The notes beneath the pieces are model-generated. The model searched no databases, had not been told where the DNA came from, and worked only from the letters and a program-made list of their open reading frames with translations. Below are positions 1 through 5,483 of a stretch of DNA of 6,703 bases, one piece after another. The position numbers and the translations under genes were made by a program. Positions within the stretch are counted from its first letter, which is position 1, and every line of letters starts with the position of its first letter. Source of the stretch: Candidatus Syntropharchaeum sp. (GTDB lineage: Archaea > Halobacteriota > Syntropharchaeia > Alkanophagales > Methanospirareceae); NCBI GenBank assembly GCA_016782355.1, contig JADHYP010000076.1, forward strand, positions 1 through 6,703, given 5' to 3'.

Positions 1-107
1 GGATAGCAAAGGAGCGAATCGGGCTAAAAAGGGAGAAGATAGTAGATTACGGCGAGAGGAAGCGGAAAGGATTTTTGAGAAGGTTGATTGAGGATATGAT
101 GAGGTAA
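1..107 (+). CDS. Possible 3' end of an unidentified gene (partial)
   Basis: An open frame enters from the left edge and stops with TAA at 105-107, giving about 34 residues of a very basic, arginine/lysine-rich C-terminus ending in the residues EDMMR. The codons are rich in AGG, AGA and AAG, as in the neighbouring genes. I do not recognise the family. A second frame (positions 2-91) is also open and would give a charged helical tail ending in FEKVD, so the choice of frame is uncertain. The stop lies 34 bases before the tRNA gene. With only about 100 bases visible, this is a tentative call. Confidence 0.35.
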   Translation, partial: IAKERIGLKREKIVDYGERKRKGFLRRLIEDMMR

Positions 108-141
108 ACCTTTTCTTAGTTGATTGTATAGAAATATTGAG

Positions 142-225
142 GCGGGGGTTGCTGAGTTAGGAAAAGGCGCAGGGCTTAGGACCCTGTCTCGTAGGAGTCC
201 GCGTGTTCAAATCACGCCCCCCGCA
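142..225 (+). tRNA. tRNA-Leu, anticodon UAG (reads CUN codons)
   Basis: A complete class II tRNA folds by eye. The 7-bp acceptor stem pairs GCGGGGG (142-148) with CCCCCGC (218-224), and the discriminator base is A225. The anticodon stem CAGGG (170-174) pairs with CCCTG (182-186), and its 7-base loop places TAG at 177-179 after the invariant T176. A 14-base variable arm (187-200) carries a short CTC/GAG stem, as expected for leucine tRNA. The T stem GCGTG/CACGC (201-205/213-217) encloses a TTCAAAT loop. There is no intron and no encoded CCA; the sequence after A225 is TGCAT. No T-run terminator follows before the kinase gene at 266. Confidence 0.97.
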
Positions 226-265
226 TGCATAGCATAGATTCGCCAGTAAATTTATTATCGGAAAC

Positions 266-1216
266 ATGAGCTTCAGGGCTATTGAAGAAGAAGTGAAGGA
301 AGAGATAAGGCAAGGGCAAAAGCCGTTAACGCTGTTCATGCTCGGTGGCGTGGACGTGGGAAAGACGTTCACAGTTACTTCTATTGCAAACTGGCTTTAT
401 GAGCAAGGGCTAAACGTGGCTGTCGTGGATGCCGACGTGGGTCAAAGTGATATAGGACCGCCGTGTTGCATAGGCATGGGTATTCTGGAAAAGAGAATAA
501 GAAAGCTTTCAGAAGTGCCTCTTCACAGCCTCTATTTCGCTGGAAATACATCGCCTAACGGGTGTATGCGAGAATGCGTAAAAGGAGCAGCGGCGGCTGT
601 GAAGAAAGCAAAAGAGCTAAATGCTGACGTTATACTCGTGGACTCAACTGGCTGGATAGAAGGAGAAGATGGGTTAAGGTTTAAGATGCTCGAAATAAAG
701 GAGATAAAACCTTCTTTTGTCGTTGCCATCGAAAAGAACAGTGAATTGGCGCATATCCTACCGCATCTAAATAAAATTTTTGTGGTCATCAGGCTACGGA
801 TGTCGAATGAAGCAATAAGCAGGACGAGAGAAGAGAGAAAATCACTGCGTGAAGAGGCGTATAATAAATATTTCAGAGCAGCAAAGGACCGGGATTTTGA
901 GTTCTCTATTTTAGAGTGGTTTCCAGAAGAAGGTAGAATATTGGGGCTTTTCGACCGAATATGCGAAGACAAAGACAAAGGCGAAGGTGAGGAAATTCTT
1001 GGGCTTGGGATATTGAAGAAGAGGGATTATGAGCGAGGCAAGGTAGTAGTATTTACTCCTGTGGATGCAGAAGGCGATATAACTATAAAATGGATAAAAC
1101 CGGGTGGTGTGAAGCTAATAAGTGTAAATGAAGGATTTAAAGAGTTTAATTCTTCTCAGCTACGGGATTGGGGCATGACCCATAAATGTCTTCTTAGGGG
1201 GTTTAAGCATCGTTGA
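266..1216 (+). CDS. Archaeal Clp1/Grc3-like polynucleotide 5'-hydroxyl kinase
   Basis: Predicted cytosolic kinase that transfers the gamma-phosphate of ATP/GTP to 5'-OH ends of RNA (and sometimes DNA), the archaeal relative of Clp1/Grc3/NOL9. Visible in the 316-residue protein: a Walker A loop GGVDVGKT at residues 27-34; the second strand DADVGQSDIGPP at 55-66, typical of the family; a substrate-side FAGNTSP at 91-97; the VDSTGW motif at 125-130; and a lid helix with spaced arginines RTREERKSLR at 186-195. The stretch from about 240 to the end is the C-terminal beta domain. Archaeal members are commonly about 350 residues, so this is a compact but complete version. The ATG has no clear Shine-Dalgarno and no TATA box at the right distance, and starts 40 bases after tRNA-Leu, so co-transcription with the tRNA is likely (inference). 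Its in vivo role in archaea (RNA repair, tRNA or rRNA end processing) is not settled. Confidence 0.92.
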   Translation: MSFRAIEEEVKEEIRQGQKPLTLFMLGGVDVGKTFTVTSIANWLYEQGLNVAVVDADVGQSDIGPPCCIGMGILEKRIRKLSEVPLHSLYFAGNTSPNGCMRECVKGAAAAVKKAKELNADVILVDSTGWIEGEDGLRFKMLEIKEIKPSFVVAIEKNSELAHILPHLNKIFVVIRLRMSNEAISRTREERKSLREEAYNKYFRAAKDRDFEFSILEWFPEEGRILGLFDRICEDKDKGEGEEILGLGILKKRDYERGKVVVFTPVDAEGDITIKWIKPGGVKLISVNEGFKEFNSSQLRDWGMTHKCLLRGFKHR

Positions 1217-1220
1217 ACTT

Positions 1221-1257
1221 GTATTTTTCAAAATCAATCCTAGCAAGTAATTTTTTA
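1221..1257 (+). terminator. Probable oligo-T terminator after the kinase gene
   Basis: Two T tracts follow the TGA stop (1214-1216): five T at 1224-1228 and six T at 1251-1256. There is no convincing hairpin, which fits archaeal T-rich termination. The next promoter begins immediately downstream. Confidence 0.5.
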
Positions 1258-1269
1258 GGGATTAAATAA

Positions 1270-1303
1270 ATTATACATTTATACCGATTTGAACATGAGG
1301 TGA
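1270..1303 (+). promoter_or_regulatory. TATA-like element and Shine-Dalgarno for the truncated gene at 1307
   Basis: The AT-rich stretch at 1270-1285 holds two overlapping TATA-like boxes (ATTATACA and TTTATACC) about 25-35 bases before the start codon. A strong Shine-Dalgarno, GAGGTGA at 1297-1303, lies three bases before the ATG at 1307. These signals show that the ORF start is genuine even though the gene body is cut short. Confidence 0.55.
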
Positions 1304-1306
1304 ATC

Positions 1307-1582
1307 ATGAAACCAGTAGACGGTAATTTGGTAAAGCGATTTGCAGAAGAATTCTGCTACGGACGTAAAGGTTTTTCTGCTGAAGAAATACCAAAATACT
1401 TTTCTACTTTCCAAGGCAATGTTCCTTTTCCAGCCATCTATAAAATGGCAGTAAATAAGTCTGTATTATTTTACGACTGTGTCACATCTCTTTCACCAGA
1501 AAATCAACGGCAAGTTTATGACCTTTGTATTTTGTCCCTGATCATACACGCCATAGGGGATTCCTTTCCCTATTGCCATTGA
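1307..1582 (+). CDS. 5' fragment of an unknown gene, fused out of frame to an IS remnant
   Basis: A 91-codon ORF with a convincing start (Shine-Dalgarno GAGGTGA, TATA upstream). Residues 1 to about 74, ending in the SPENQRQVYDLC segment, look like a real folded N-terminal domain: mixed charge, aromatic residues, and a CYGRKGFSAEEI segment. From about codon 75 the sequence is the antisense strand of the transposase (opposite-strand reading PYGVYDQGQN), so the last ~17 residues are accidental. The break is placed at about 1526-1531. The native gene was therefore longer, and its remainder is not found on the far side of the IS. I do not recognise the domain with certainty; it faintly recalls small N-terminal modules of archaeal and bacterial defence-type proteins, which is a weak impression only. 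If expressed, the product is a 91-residue chimera, probably non-functional. Confidence 0.55.
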   Translation: MKPVDGNLVKRFAEEFCYGRKGFSAEEIPKYFSTFQGNVPFPAIYKMAVNKSVLFYDCVTSLSPENQRQVYDLCILSLIIHAIGDSFPYCH

Positions 1583-2150
1583 TAGAAAGTCATAAGTATT
1601 AACTTCTTCATTCATTCCTTTTGGCTCCCACTCTTGCCCATCATTTTTAAAGTTTCCCACCAATTCCTTCTTCTTTGTATCGACCGAAATTACCGGGTTG
1701 TTGGTGGCAATCTGCTCCTGAACCTTCCTGTTGATGTATTCGAACTGGGCGTCACGATCAGGATGGCTTGCCCCCTCCAGCATCTTTTTGTTCGCCTTAA
1801 GACTATAGCCTAAATCATGGAGAATCTCGGCTACCATGCGGTGGCTCGTCTGATGTCCCATCCCATTTAGCTCATCAGCCAGCCGACGAACGCTTTTGCA
1901 TGTCCAACGAAGAGGAGAATAGGGATCACCTCGCGTGAGTGGGTACAACCTGCTTCTCCTTCAGATCTTCTGCGCCGAGGCGAATTCCCCGGCGCGATAC
2001 TCCAGTCGCCCGTGACACTATCGAGGGCCCGCCATAACCAATAGCCTCTGCTTCGGCTGCCGCCACGAGGCGACGCAACCGCTCATCAAGCACCCACTCT
2101 AACGCCTGAAACCTTTGCCTTATCATAGACTCATCATTCTTACCGTGCAT
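1529..2150 (-). pseudogene. ISAzo13-family transposase, deleted and frameshifted
   Basis: Two overlapping frames together match the N-terminal half of an ISAzo13-type DDE transposase. The first (2150 down to 1926, ATG start, 74 aa) carries the conserved opening with LDERLRRLVAAAEAEAIG and ATGVSRRGIR. The second (from about 1948 leftward) resumes at PLTRGDPYSPLRWTCKS and continues through SHPDRDAQFEYIN and VISVDTKKKELVG, the latter containing the first catalytic aspartate, to PYGVYDQGQN. Comparison with the usual family layout (about 400 aa, from memory) shows that roughly 30-35 residues, the Gly/Arg-rich linker before the TRGDP motif, are missing at the frame switch near 1945. The C-terminal half, with the other two catalytic acidic residues, is gone. 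The last ~11 residues of the second frame are antisense host sequence. It cannot encode an active enzyme. Confidence 0.92.
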
Positions 2151-2179
2151 GTAATTTCAATAAGTGGTAGTTGATATAG

Positions 2180-2197
2180 TTATTTCGTGACGCCCCC
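2180..2197 (-). other. Candidate surviving terminal end of the IS
   Basis: Reading the minus strand, a G-rich GGGGGCGTCACGAAATAA (2197 to 2180) lies about 30-47 bases before the transposase ATG, where an IS terminal repeat would sit. The matching repeat cannot be checked because the opposite end is deleted. The exact tip is uncertain by a few bases. Confidence 0.3.
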
Positions 2198-2221
2198 TTA
2201 GTGCTTATGATTTAGGTGTTA

Positions 2222-2410
2222 TCAAAGAATTTCTATCACGATTGTATGCTTTACCAGATTTATTTCCTTTATCCTTCCCTTTGCGTGTTGTATCTCGCCT
2301 AATATTCCCATGAGTTTTATATCCGCACCATCAACTTCTACGTGAACCACATCTTCCATCAGCAATTCTTTGCTTCCCCCTCTTTCTATTAACACGCTTG
2401 ATTCGCACAT
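2222..2410 (-). CDS. cooT: CooT-family small nickel-binding protein
   Basis: A 62-residue protein starting MCESSVLI, with the acidic LLMEDVVHVEVDG segment, a central LGEIQHAKGRIKEI and a beta-rich end HTIVIEIL. This is the signature and length of the CooT family (about 60-66 aa), which includes the nickel-binding accessory protein for carbon monoxide dehydrogenase. Cys2, next to the initiator Met, is the conserved metal ligand and is present here. Older annotations call the family a predicted RNA-binding protein. No CODH or other coo gene is visible nearby, so the client enzyme is unknown. It starts at ATG without a Shine-Dalgarno, and a TATA-like box is placed for leaderless transcription. 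No T-run terminator is seen before the IS remnant downstream. The family assignment is confident; the specific nickel role here is inferred. Confidence 0.87.
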   Translation of the reverse strand: MCESSVLIERGGSKELLMEDVVHVEVDGADIKLMGILGEIQHAKGRIKEINLVKHTIVIEIL

Positions 2411-2448
2411 ATTTTATATATTGACCTGTTTCACTTTAAAATTTTAAA
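2411..2448 (-). promoter_or_regulatory. Promoter of cooT, probably leaderless
   Basis: On the minus strand the palindromic AT box TTTAAAATTTTAAA (2448-2435) lies 25-38 bases before the cooT ATG, the correct spacing for transcription to begin at or next to the start codon. A second box, TATATAAAAT, touches the ATG itself and is too close to serve as its TATA element. No Shine-Dalgarno is present at the expected distance. Confidence 0.45.
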
Positions 2449-2504
2449 GGCTCGTGTATCTTTATCACAGGCTTTGCATGAGGAGAAACGGGATTGAGTT
2501 CGGT

Positions 2505-2520
2505 AGTTTTAAAAAACAGC
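2505..2520 (-). terminator. Oligo-T terminator of the hppA / zinc-protein unit
   Basis: The minus strand reads GCTGTTTTTTAAAAC, with six T at 2516-2511, about 22-30 bases after the TAG stop of the zinc protein (2544-2542). It lies between that unit and the cooT promoter. Confidence 0.45.
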
Positions 2521-2541
2521 AAGTCAGTTTTTCATTCTTGT

Positions 2542-3225
2542 CTATTCTTCCTCTTCTTCTTCTCTACATTTATCGCATACGGAATAAAGCATCGTCTCCC
2601 CTTCAGAGCCACAAACGCCAGCGGCTATGTCCTGCAGTGTCACTTCTTTAATCTGTTCCACTACATCCTCAGACAAATCACCTTTTCCGCATTCAAAACA
2701 TTTGTACAGCGATCCCGTAACCTCAACTTTGTCAAGGTCGCCCAAAATGTGTTTGAACTCCCTCAATTCCCGTGGTATTCTCAAGTCCAGAGTCTCCGCG
2801 ATAAGTATGCCGCGCTTGATTATCTCTTTGCACTCATTTAGGTCGGCATCAGCATAAGAAGAAGGTAGCCGTGCTACAAGCTTGTTGAATTCCTTCTTTG
2901 ATATATCATGACTGCCGAAGCAATCTTTTAGTCCCATCTTCCACTCATCTACCAGAACGGAGATGAATTGAAGGTTCCCATTCTCTTTCTCCCTTGCGAT
3001 CACAATACTCCTACTGCCCTTTGGTGTAGTCATCAAGACTTTGTACAAAGGCAATTCGCCCACTTCTTCCTTCTCTGTCAAACTACTAAGATATGGACAA
3101 TCGTTAGGGCATAGTTGCGGGTCTCTGATTAATCCACAACATCGAGAGCAGATGAATTCGTTCTCCTTTACGCAAAACCTCTTACCCTTACGAACATTAC
3201 AAATTACACATTTATTCGCTTTCAT
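2542..3225 (-). CDS. Cysteine-rich zinc-binding protein of unknown function
   Basis: 227 residues from the ATG at 3225. The N-terminus is a compact metal-binding block: C6xxC9, C18, C26xxC29-C30, then C39xxxC43 in a CPNDCPYL context, as seen in uncharacterised archaeal and bacterial zinc proteins. A middle region (about 57-120) contains VLVDEWKMGLKDCF and looks like a globular alpha/beta domain. Near the C-terminus a second pair, C176xxC179 and C217xxC220, could form another zinc ribbon. The protein ends in six glutamates. No membrane segment or enzyme motif is visible. A GTG at 3234 would add three residues and overlap the hppA stop as GTGA. I prefer the ATG because the same GTGAGGGG then acts as its Shine-Dalgarno. 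The overlap shows it is the second gene of the hppA transcript. A regulatory or assembly role is possible, but there is no direct evidence. Confidence 0.85.
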   Translation of the reverse strand: MKANKCVICNVRKGKRFCVKENEFICSRCCGLIRDPQLCPNDCPYLSSLTEKEEVGELPLYKVLMTTPKGSRSIVIAREKENGNLQFISVLVDEWKMGLKDCFGSHDISKKEFNKLVARLPSSYADADLNECKEIIKRGILIAETLDLRIPRELREFKHILGDLDKVEVTGSLYKCFECGKGDLSEDVVEQIKEVTLQDIAAGVCGSEGETMLYSVCDKCREEEEEE

Positions 3226-3234
3226 ACCCCTCAC
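3226..3234 (-). promoter_or_regulatory. Shine-Dalgarno of the zinc protein, overlapping the hppA stop codon
   Basis: The minus-strand GTGAGGGGT (3234-3226) contains the hppA TGA stop (3233-3231) and a GAGG core just before the ATG at 3225. This arrangement suggests that ribosomes finishing hppA re-initiate on the zinc protein. It also decides between the GTG (3234) and ATG (3225) starts in favour of the ATG. Confidence 0.5.
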
Positions 3235-5360
3235 ACCGGCAAAACCCCATAAGCCAGGAACAAAGACGAGAACAGGATTGCAACCATAGTCATTGCTTTA
3301 ATCAGCGGATTAATCGCGGGACCTGCGGTGTCTTTGAAAGGGTCACCTACCGTATCGCCTACGACTGCGGCTTTGTGCGCATCGCTCCCCTTTCCACCAA
3401 GATAACCGTCCTCTATCATCTTTTTCGCATTGTCCCATGCGGCGCCGCCATTTGCCATCATCAGCGCGAGCATCAACCCGGAAATAATCACACCGATTAA
3501 CAGCCCGCCGAGTGCAATCGCACCAAGTAAAAGACCTACAACCACCGGCACCACCACCGCAATCATTCCCGGCACTATCATCTCCCTTAATGCTGCGGAC
3601 GTCACGATGTCAACGCATTTGCCGTATTCCGGCTTCGTTTTGCCTTCCCATATTCCCGGTATCTCCTTGAACTGCCTTCTCACCTCTTCAACTACCTTGA
3701 ACGCTCCTTTTCCCACTGCACGCATCATAACCGAGCTGAAAATAAAAGGCAGCAGTCCACCGATTAATAAACCCACGAGCACAAGTGGATTGAAAAGGCT
3801 AAATTCTGACATGAACTCTTCCATAGTCAAACCTTCGGGTATGACCTTGTGCAAGTAATCAGAGAATAGCGCAAGAGCTGCAATTGCCGCTGATGCGATT
3901 GCATACCCCTTTGTTACGGCTTTCGTTGTGTTACCAACGGCATCGAGCTTGTCGGTAGTGTCTCTAACATTAGAAGGTAAATCTGCCATTTCCGCAATAC
4001 CGCCTGCATTGTCTGTAATCGGACCGTAAGAATCGAGAGCAACGATGATACCCGTGGTCGAGAGCATAGCGACTGCGGCAATCGCAATCCCATACATCCC
4101 CGCAATACTCGCTCCCGTAGCCATAAAAGGCACGAAATACGCAACCAGTATCCCACTGCATATAATTATCACCGGCCAGCCTGTGGACATCATACCAACT
4201 GCAAGACCTGTAATCAGATTGGTGCCCGCGCCTGTTTTGCTTGCGTCCGCAATTGCCTTTACCGGCGAATGCATCTGCGTGAAATATTCCGTAGCGACGA
4301 CCATAAGTGCCATTATTATTATTCCGACGACTGCGGAAATGAATATTGAAGTTCCAGCCAGGTCAGTTCCGATTAATGCTGCCGTTACCGGATAGAACAG
4401 AATTATGCTAAGTACTGCGGCAGTAATCACGCCCTTGTATAACGTTCCCATGATGTTCTCGTGCTTGCCCATCCGCACTGCGAAGATTGCAATTATGGAT
4501 GCGAAGATTGCCACCGCACCTAAAATTAGAGGATATTCGATAAGTGCTAAACCCGCAGCAATGCCTGGAAAAACATTCGTTACTTCTACGTCTCCTGCAT
4601 TTATTATTAAACCGCCGATTAGCATCGCTGCAATTGCAGTAACTACGTAAGTTTCAAACAGGTCGGCACCCATGCCAGCGCAGTCACCAACGTTATCGCC
4701 TACGTTGTCGGCAATTACGCCTGCATTTCTCGGGTCGTCCTCCGGAATTCCCGCCTCTACCTTGCCTACCAGGTCTGCACCGACATCTGCTGCTTTTGTA
4801 TAGATTCCGCCGCCAATCCTTGCAAATAACGAAATCAAAGAAGCACCGAAGCCATAGCCTACAACGAGGTCAACTGCATGCGAACCTCCGCCGAAAAGAA
4901 TGTAAAAACAACTTGTCCCAAGTAACGCAAGCCCGACGACTGCAAGCCCCGTTACTGCACCGCCTCTGAACGCAATAGCAAGTGCCTTGCGCACACCAGA
5001 GAATGCCGCTTGTGCAACTCTGACGTTACCTCTTGTCGAAACCGACATGCCAATATAACCTGCGGCTGCGGAACATGCGGCGCCAGCCAGAAACCCTATT
5101 GCAATCCGTCCGGAATCAAAAAATCCGCCCTCAAAAGCATGCGAAAGTGCAACGGACAATATCACTGCGATTATGACTGCAACGACTGCAATAGTCCTGT
5201 ATTGCCTGTTCAGGTAAGCAGATGCGCCCTCTTGAATAGCTTCAGAGATTGCATTCATTTTATCGCTACCTGATTCCTGTTTAAGCGTATAAACAGCGAA
5301 TATCGCTGCGAATATCAAGCTTACGAGCCCGGCAATCGGTGCTAACCATAGCAAGTCCAC
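3231..5360 (-). CDS. hppA: Membrane-bound proton-translocating pyrophosphatase, K+-independent type
   Basis: Integral membrane pump coupling hydrolysis of PPi to two phosphates with cation export. The 709 residues are full length for the family and consist of many hydrophobic helices. Catalytic loops are intact: DVGADLVGKVE (192-202), EDDPRN (207-212), DNVGDNVGD (218-226) followed by DLFETY (233-238), DSYGPITDNAGG (443-454), and the C-terminal GDTVGDPFKDTAGP (668-681). The segment GNTTKAVTKG (476-485) has Lys480 and Thr483, the residue pair marking K+-independent H+-pumping enzymes; K+-dependent ones carry Ala and usually Gly/Ala there. It starts at GTG, with GGTGA nine bases upstream. An ATG in the leader opens only a two-codon frame ending in TGA. 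It is first in a unit with the zinc protein. A role in recovering energy from biosynthetic PPi is the standard expectation. Confidence 0.98.
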   Translation of the reverse strand: MDLLWLAPIAGLVSLIFAAIFAVYTLKQESGSDKMNAISEAIQEGASAYLNRQYRTIAVVAVIIAVILSVALSHAFEGGFFDSGRIAIGFLAGAACSAAAGYIGMSVSTRGNVRVAQAAFSGVRKALAIAFRGGAVTGLAVVGLALLGTSCFYILFGGGSHAVDLVVGYGFGASLISLFARIGGGIYTKAADVGADLVGKVEAGIPEDDPRNAGVIADNVGDNVGDCAGMGADLFETYVVTAIAAMLIGGLIINAGDVEVTNVFPGIAAGLALIEYPLILGAVAIFASIIAIFAVRMGKHENIMGTLYKGVITAAVLSIILFYPVTAALIGTDLAGTSIFISAVVGIIIMALMVVATEYFTQMHSPVKAIADASKTGAGTNLITGLAVGMMSTGWPVIIICSGILVAYFVPFMATGASIAGMYGIAIAAVAMLSTTGIIVALDSYGPITDNAGGIAEMADLPSNVRDTTDKLDAVGNTTKAVTKGYAIASAAIAALALFSDYLHKVIPEGLTMEEFMSEFSLFNPLVLVGLLIGGLLPFIFSSVMMRAVGKGAFKVVEEVRRQFKEIPGIWEGKTKPEYGKCVDIVTSAALREMIVPGMIAVVVPVVVGLLLGAIALGGLLIGVIISGLMLALMMANGGAAWDNAKKMIEDGYLGGKGSDAHKAAVVGDTVGDPFKDTAGPAINPLIKAMTMVAILFSSLFLAYGVLPV

Positions 5361-5369
5361 TTTTCTCTC

Positions 5370-5403
5370 TCACCCCATTTTTCCCAACGCTTCTATATAT
5401 TTA
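5370..5403 (-). promoter_or_regulatory. Leader elements of hppA: Shine-Dalgarno and proximal TATA-like box
   Basis: On the minus strand a GGTGA (5374-5370) sits nine bases before the GTG start of hppA. A TATA-like TAAATATATA lies at 5403-5394. If this proximal box were used, transcription would start near 5372, on top of the Shine-Dalgarno. The more distal box at 5443-5457 would give a leader of about 60 bases that keeps the Shine-Dalgarno intact and is therefore the better candidate. Confidence 0.4.
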
Positions 5404-5442
5404 CTCTTCATTATTGCCTACTGCACTTTTCTTTTTTTCATC

Positions 5443-5457
5443 CTATATATAAATATT
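5443..5457. promoter_or_regulatory. Shared TATA element in the hppA / methyltransferase divergent promoter
   Basis: CTATATATAAATATT reads as a TATA box on both strands. Plus-strand use predicts a start near 5474, ten bases before the methyltransferase ATG at 5484, giving a nearly leaderless mRNA. Minus-strand use predicts a start near 5424 and a leader of about 60 bases for hppA. The sequence just upstream on the minus strand (CGAATAT) resembles an archaeal BRE more than the pyrimidine-rich plus-strand flank does. The spacings are counted from the sequence; use in both directions is inferred. Confidence 0.5.
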
Positions 5458-5483
5458 CGTATTTTGACACGACGAGTTCAAAA

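Larger units (their letters stand above)
1529..2197 (-). mobile_element. Truncated ISAzo13-family insertion sequence
   Basis: About 670 bases of IS sequence, recognised by its transposase. The end nearest the transposase start (right side of the window) appears to be kept, but the other end is missing, cut within the transposase at about 1529. The segment between about 1920 and 2130 is visibly more GC-rich than the flanks, consistent with foreign origin. Because one end is lost, no target-site duplication can be sought. On the left it abuts the fragment of the gene starting at 1307; on the right lies cooT. Confidence 0.8.

Noticed and set aside
122..137. TGTATAGAAATA upstream of tRNA-Leu as its TATA box
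   Set aside because: It lies only about 5-15 bases before the mature tRNA 5' end, too close for the usual ~25-base spacing; no better box is obvious, so the tRNA promoter is left uncalled.
532..978. 148-codon minus-strand frame opposite the kinase gene
   Set aside because: It is antisense to a well-supported kinase with intact motifs; its Ser/Leu-rich composition looks like a reversed reading and there is no promoter.
1926..1948. Overlap of the two transposase frames as programmed frameshifting
   Set aside because: Some IS families shift frame to make transposase, but here about 30-35 conserved residues are missing at the junction and there is no obvious slippery run, so deletion is simpler.
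2494..2857. Plus-strand frames opposite the zinc-binding protein
   Set aside because: The minus-strand gene has ordered CxxC motifs and operon overlap with hppA, and the plus-strand readings lack any motif or translation signal.
3430..5273. Several plus-strand open frames of 80-142 codons opposite hppA
   Set aside because: They are antisense shadows of a GC-biased, full-length conserved gene. They show low-complexity Ile/Ala/Thr/Pro composition, no start signals and no recognisable domains.
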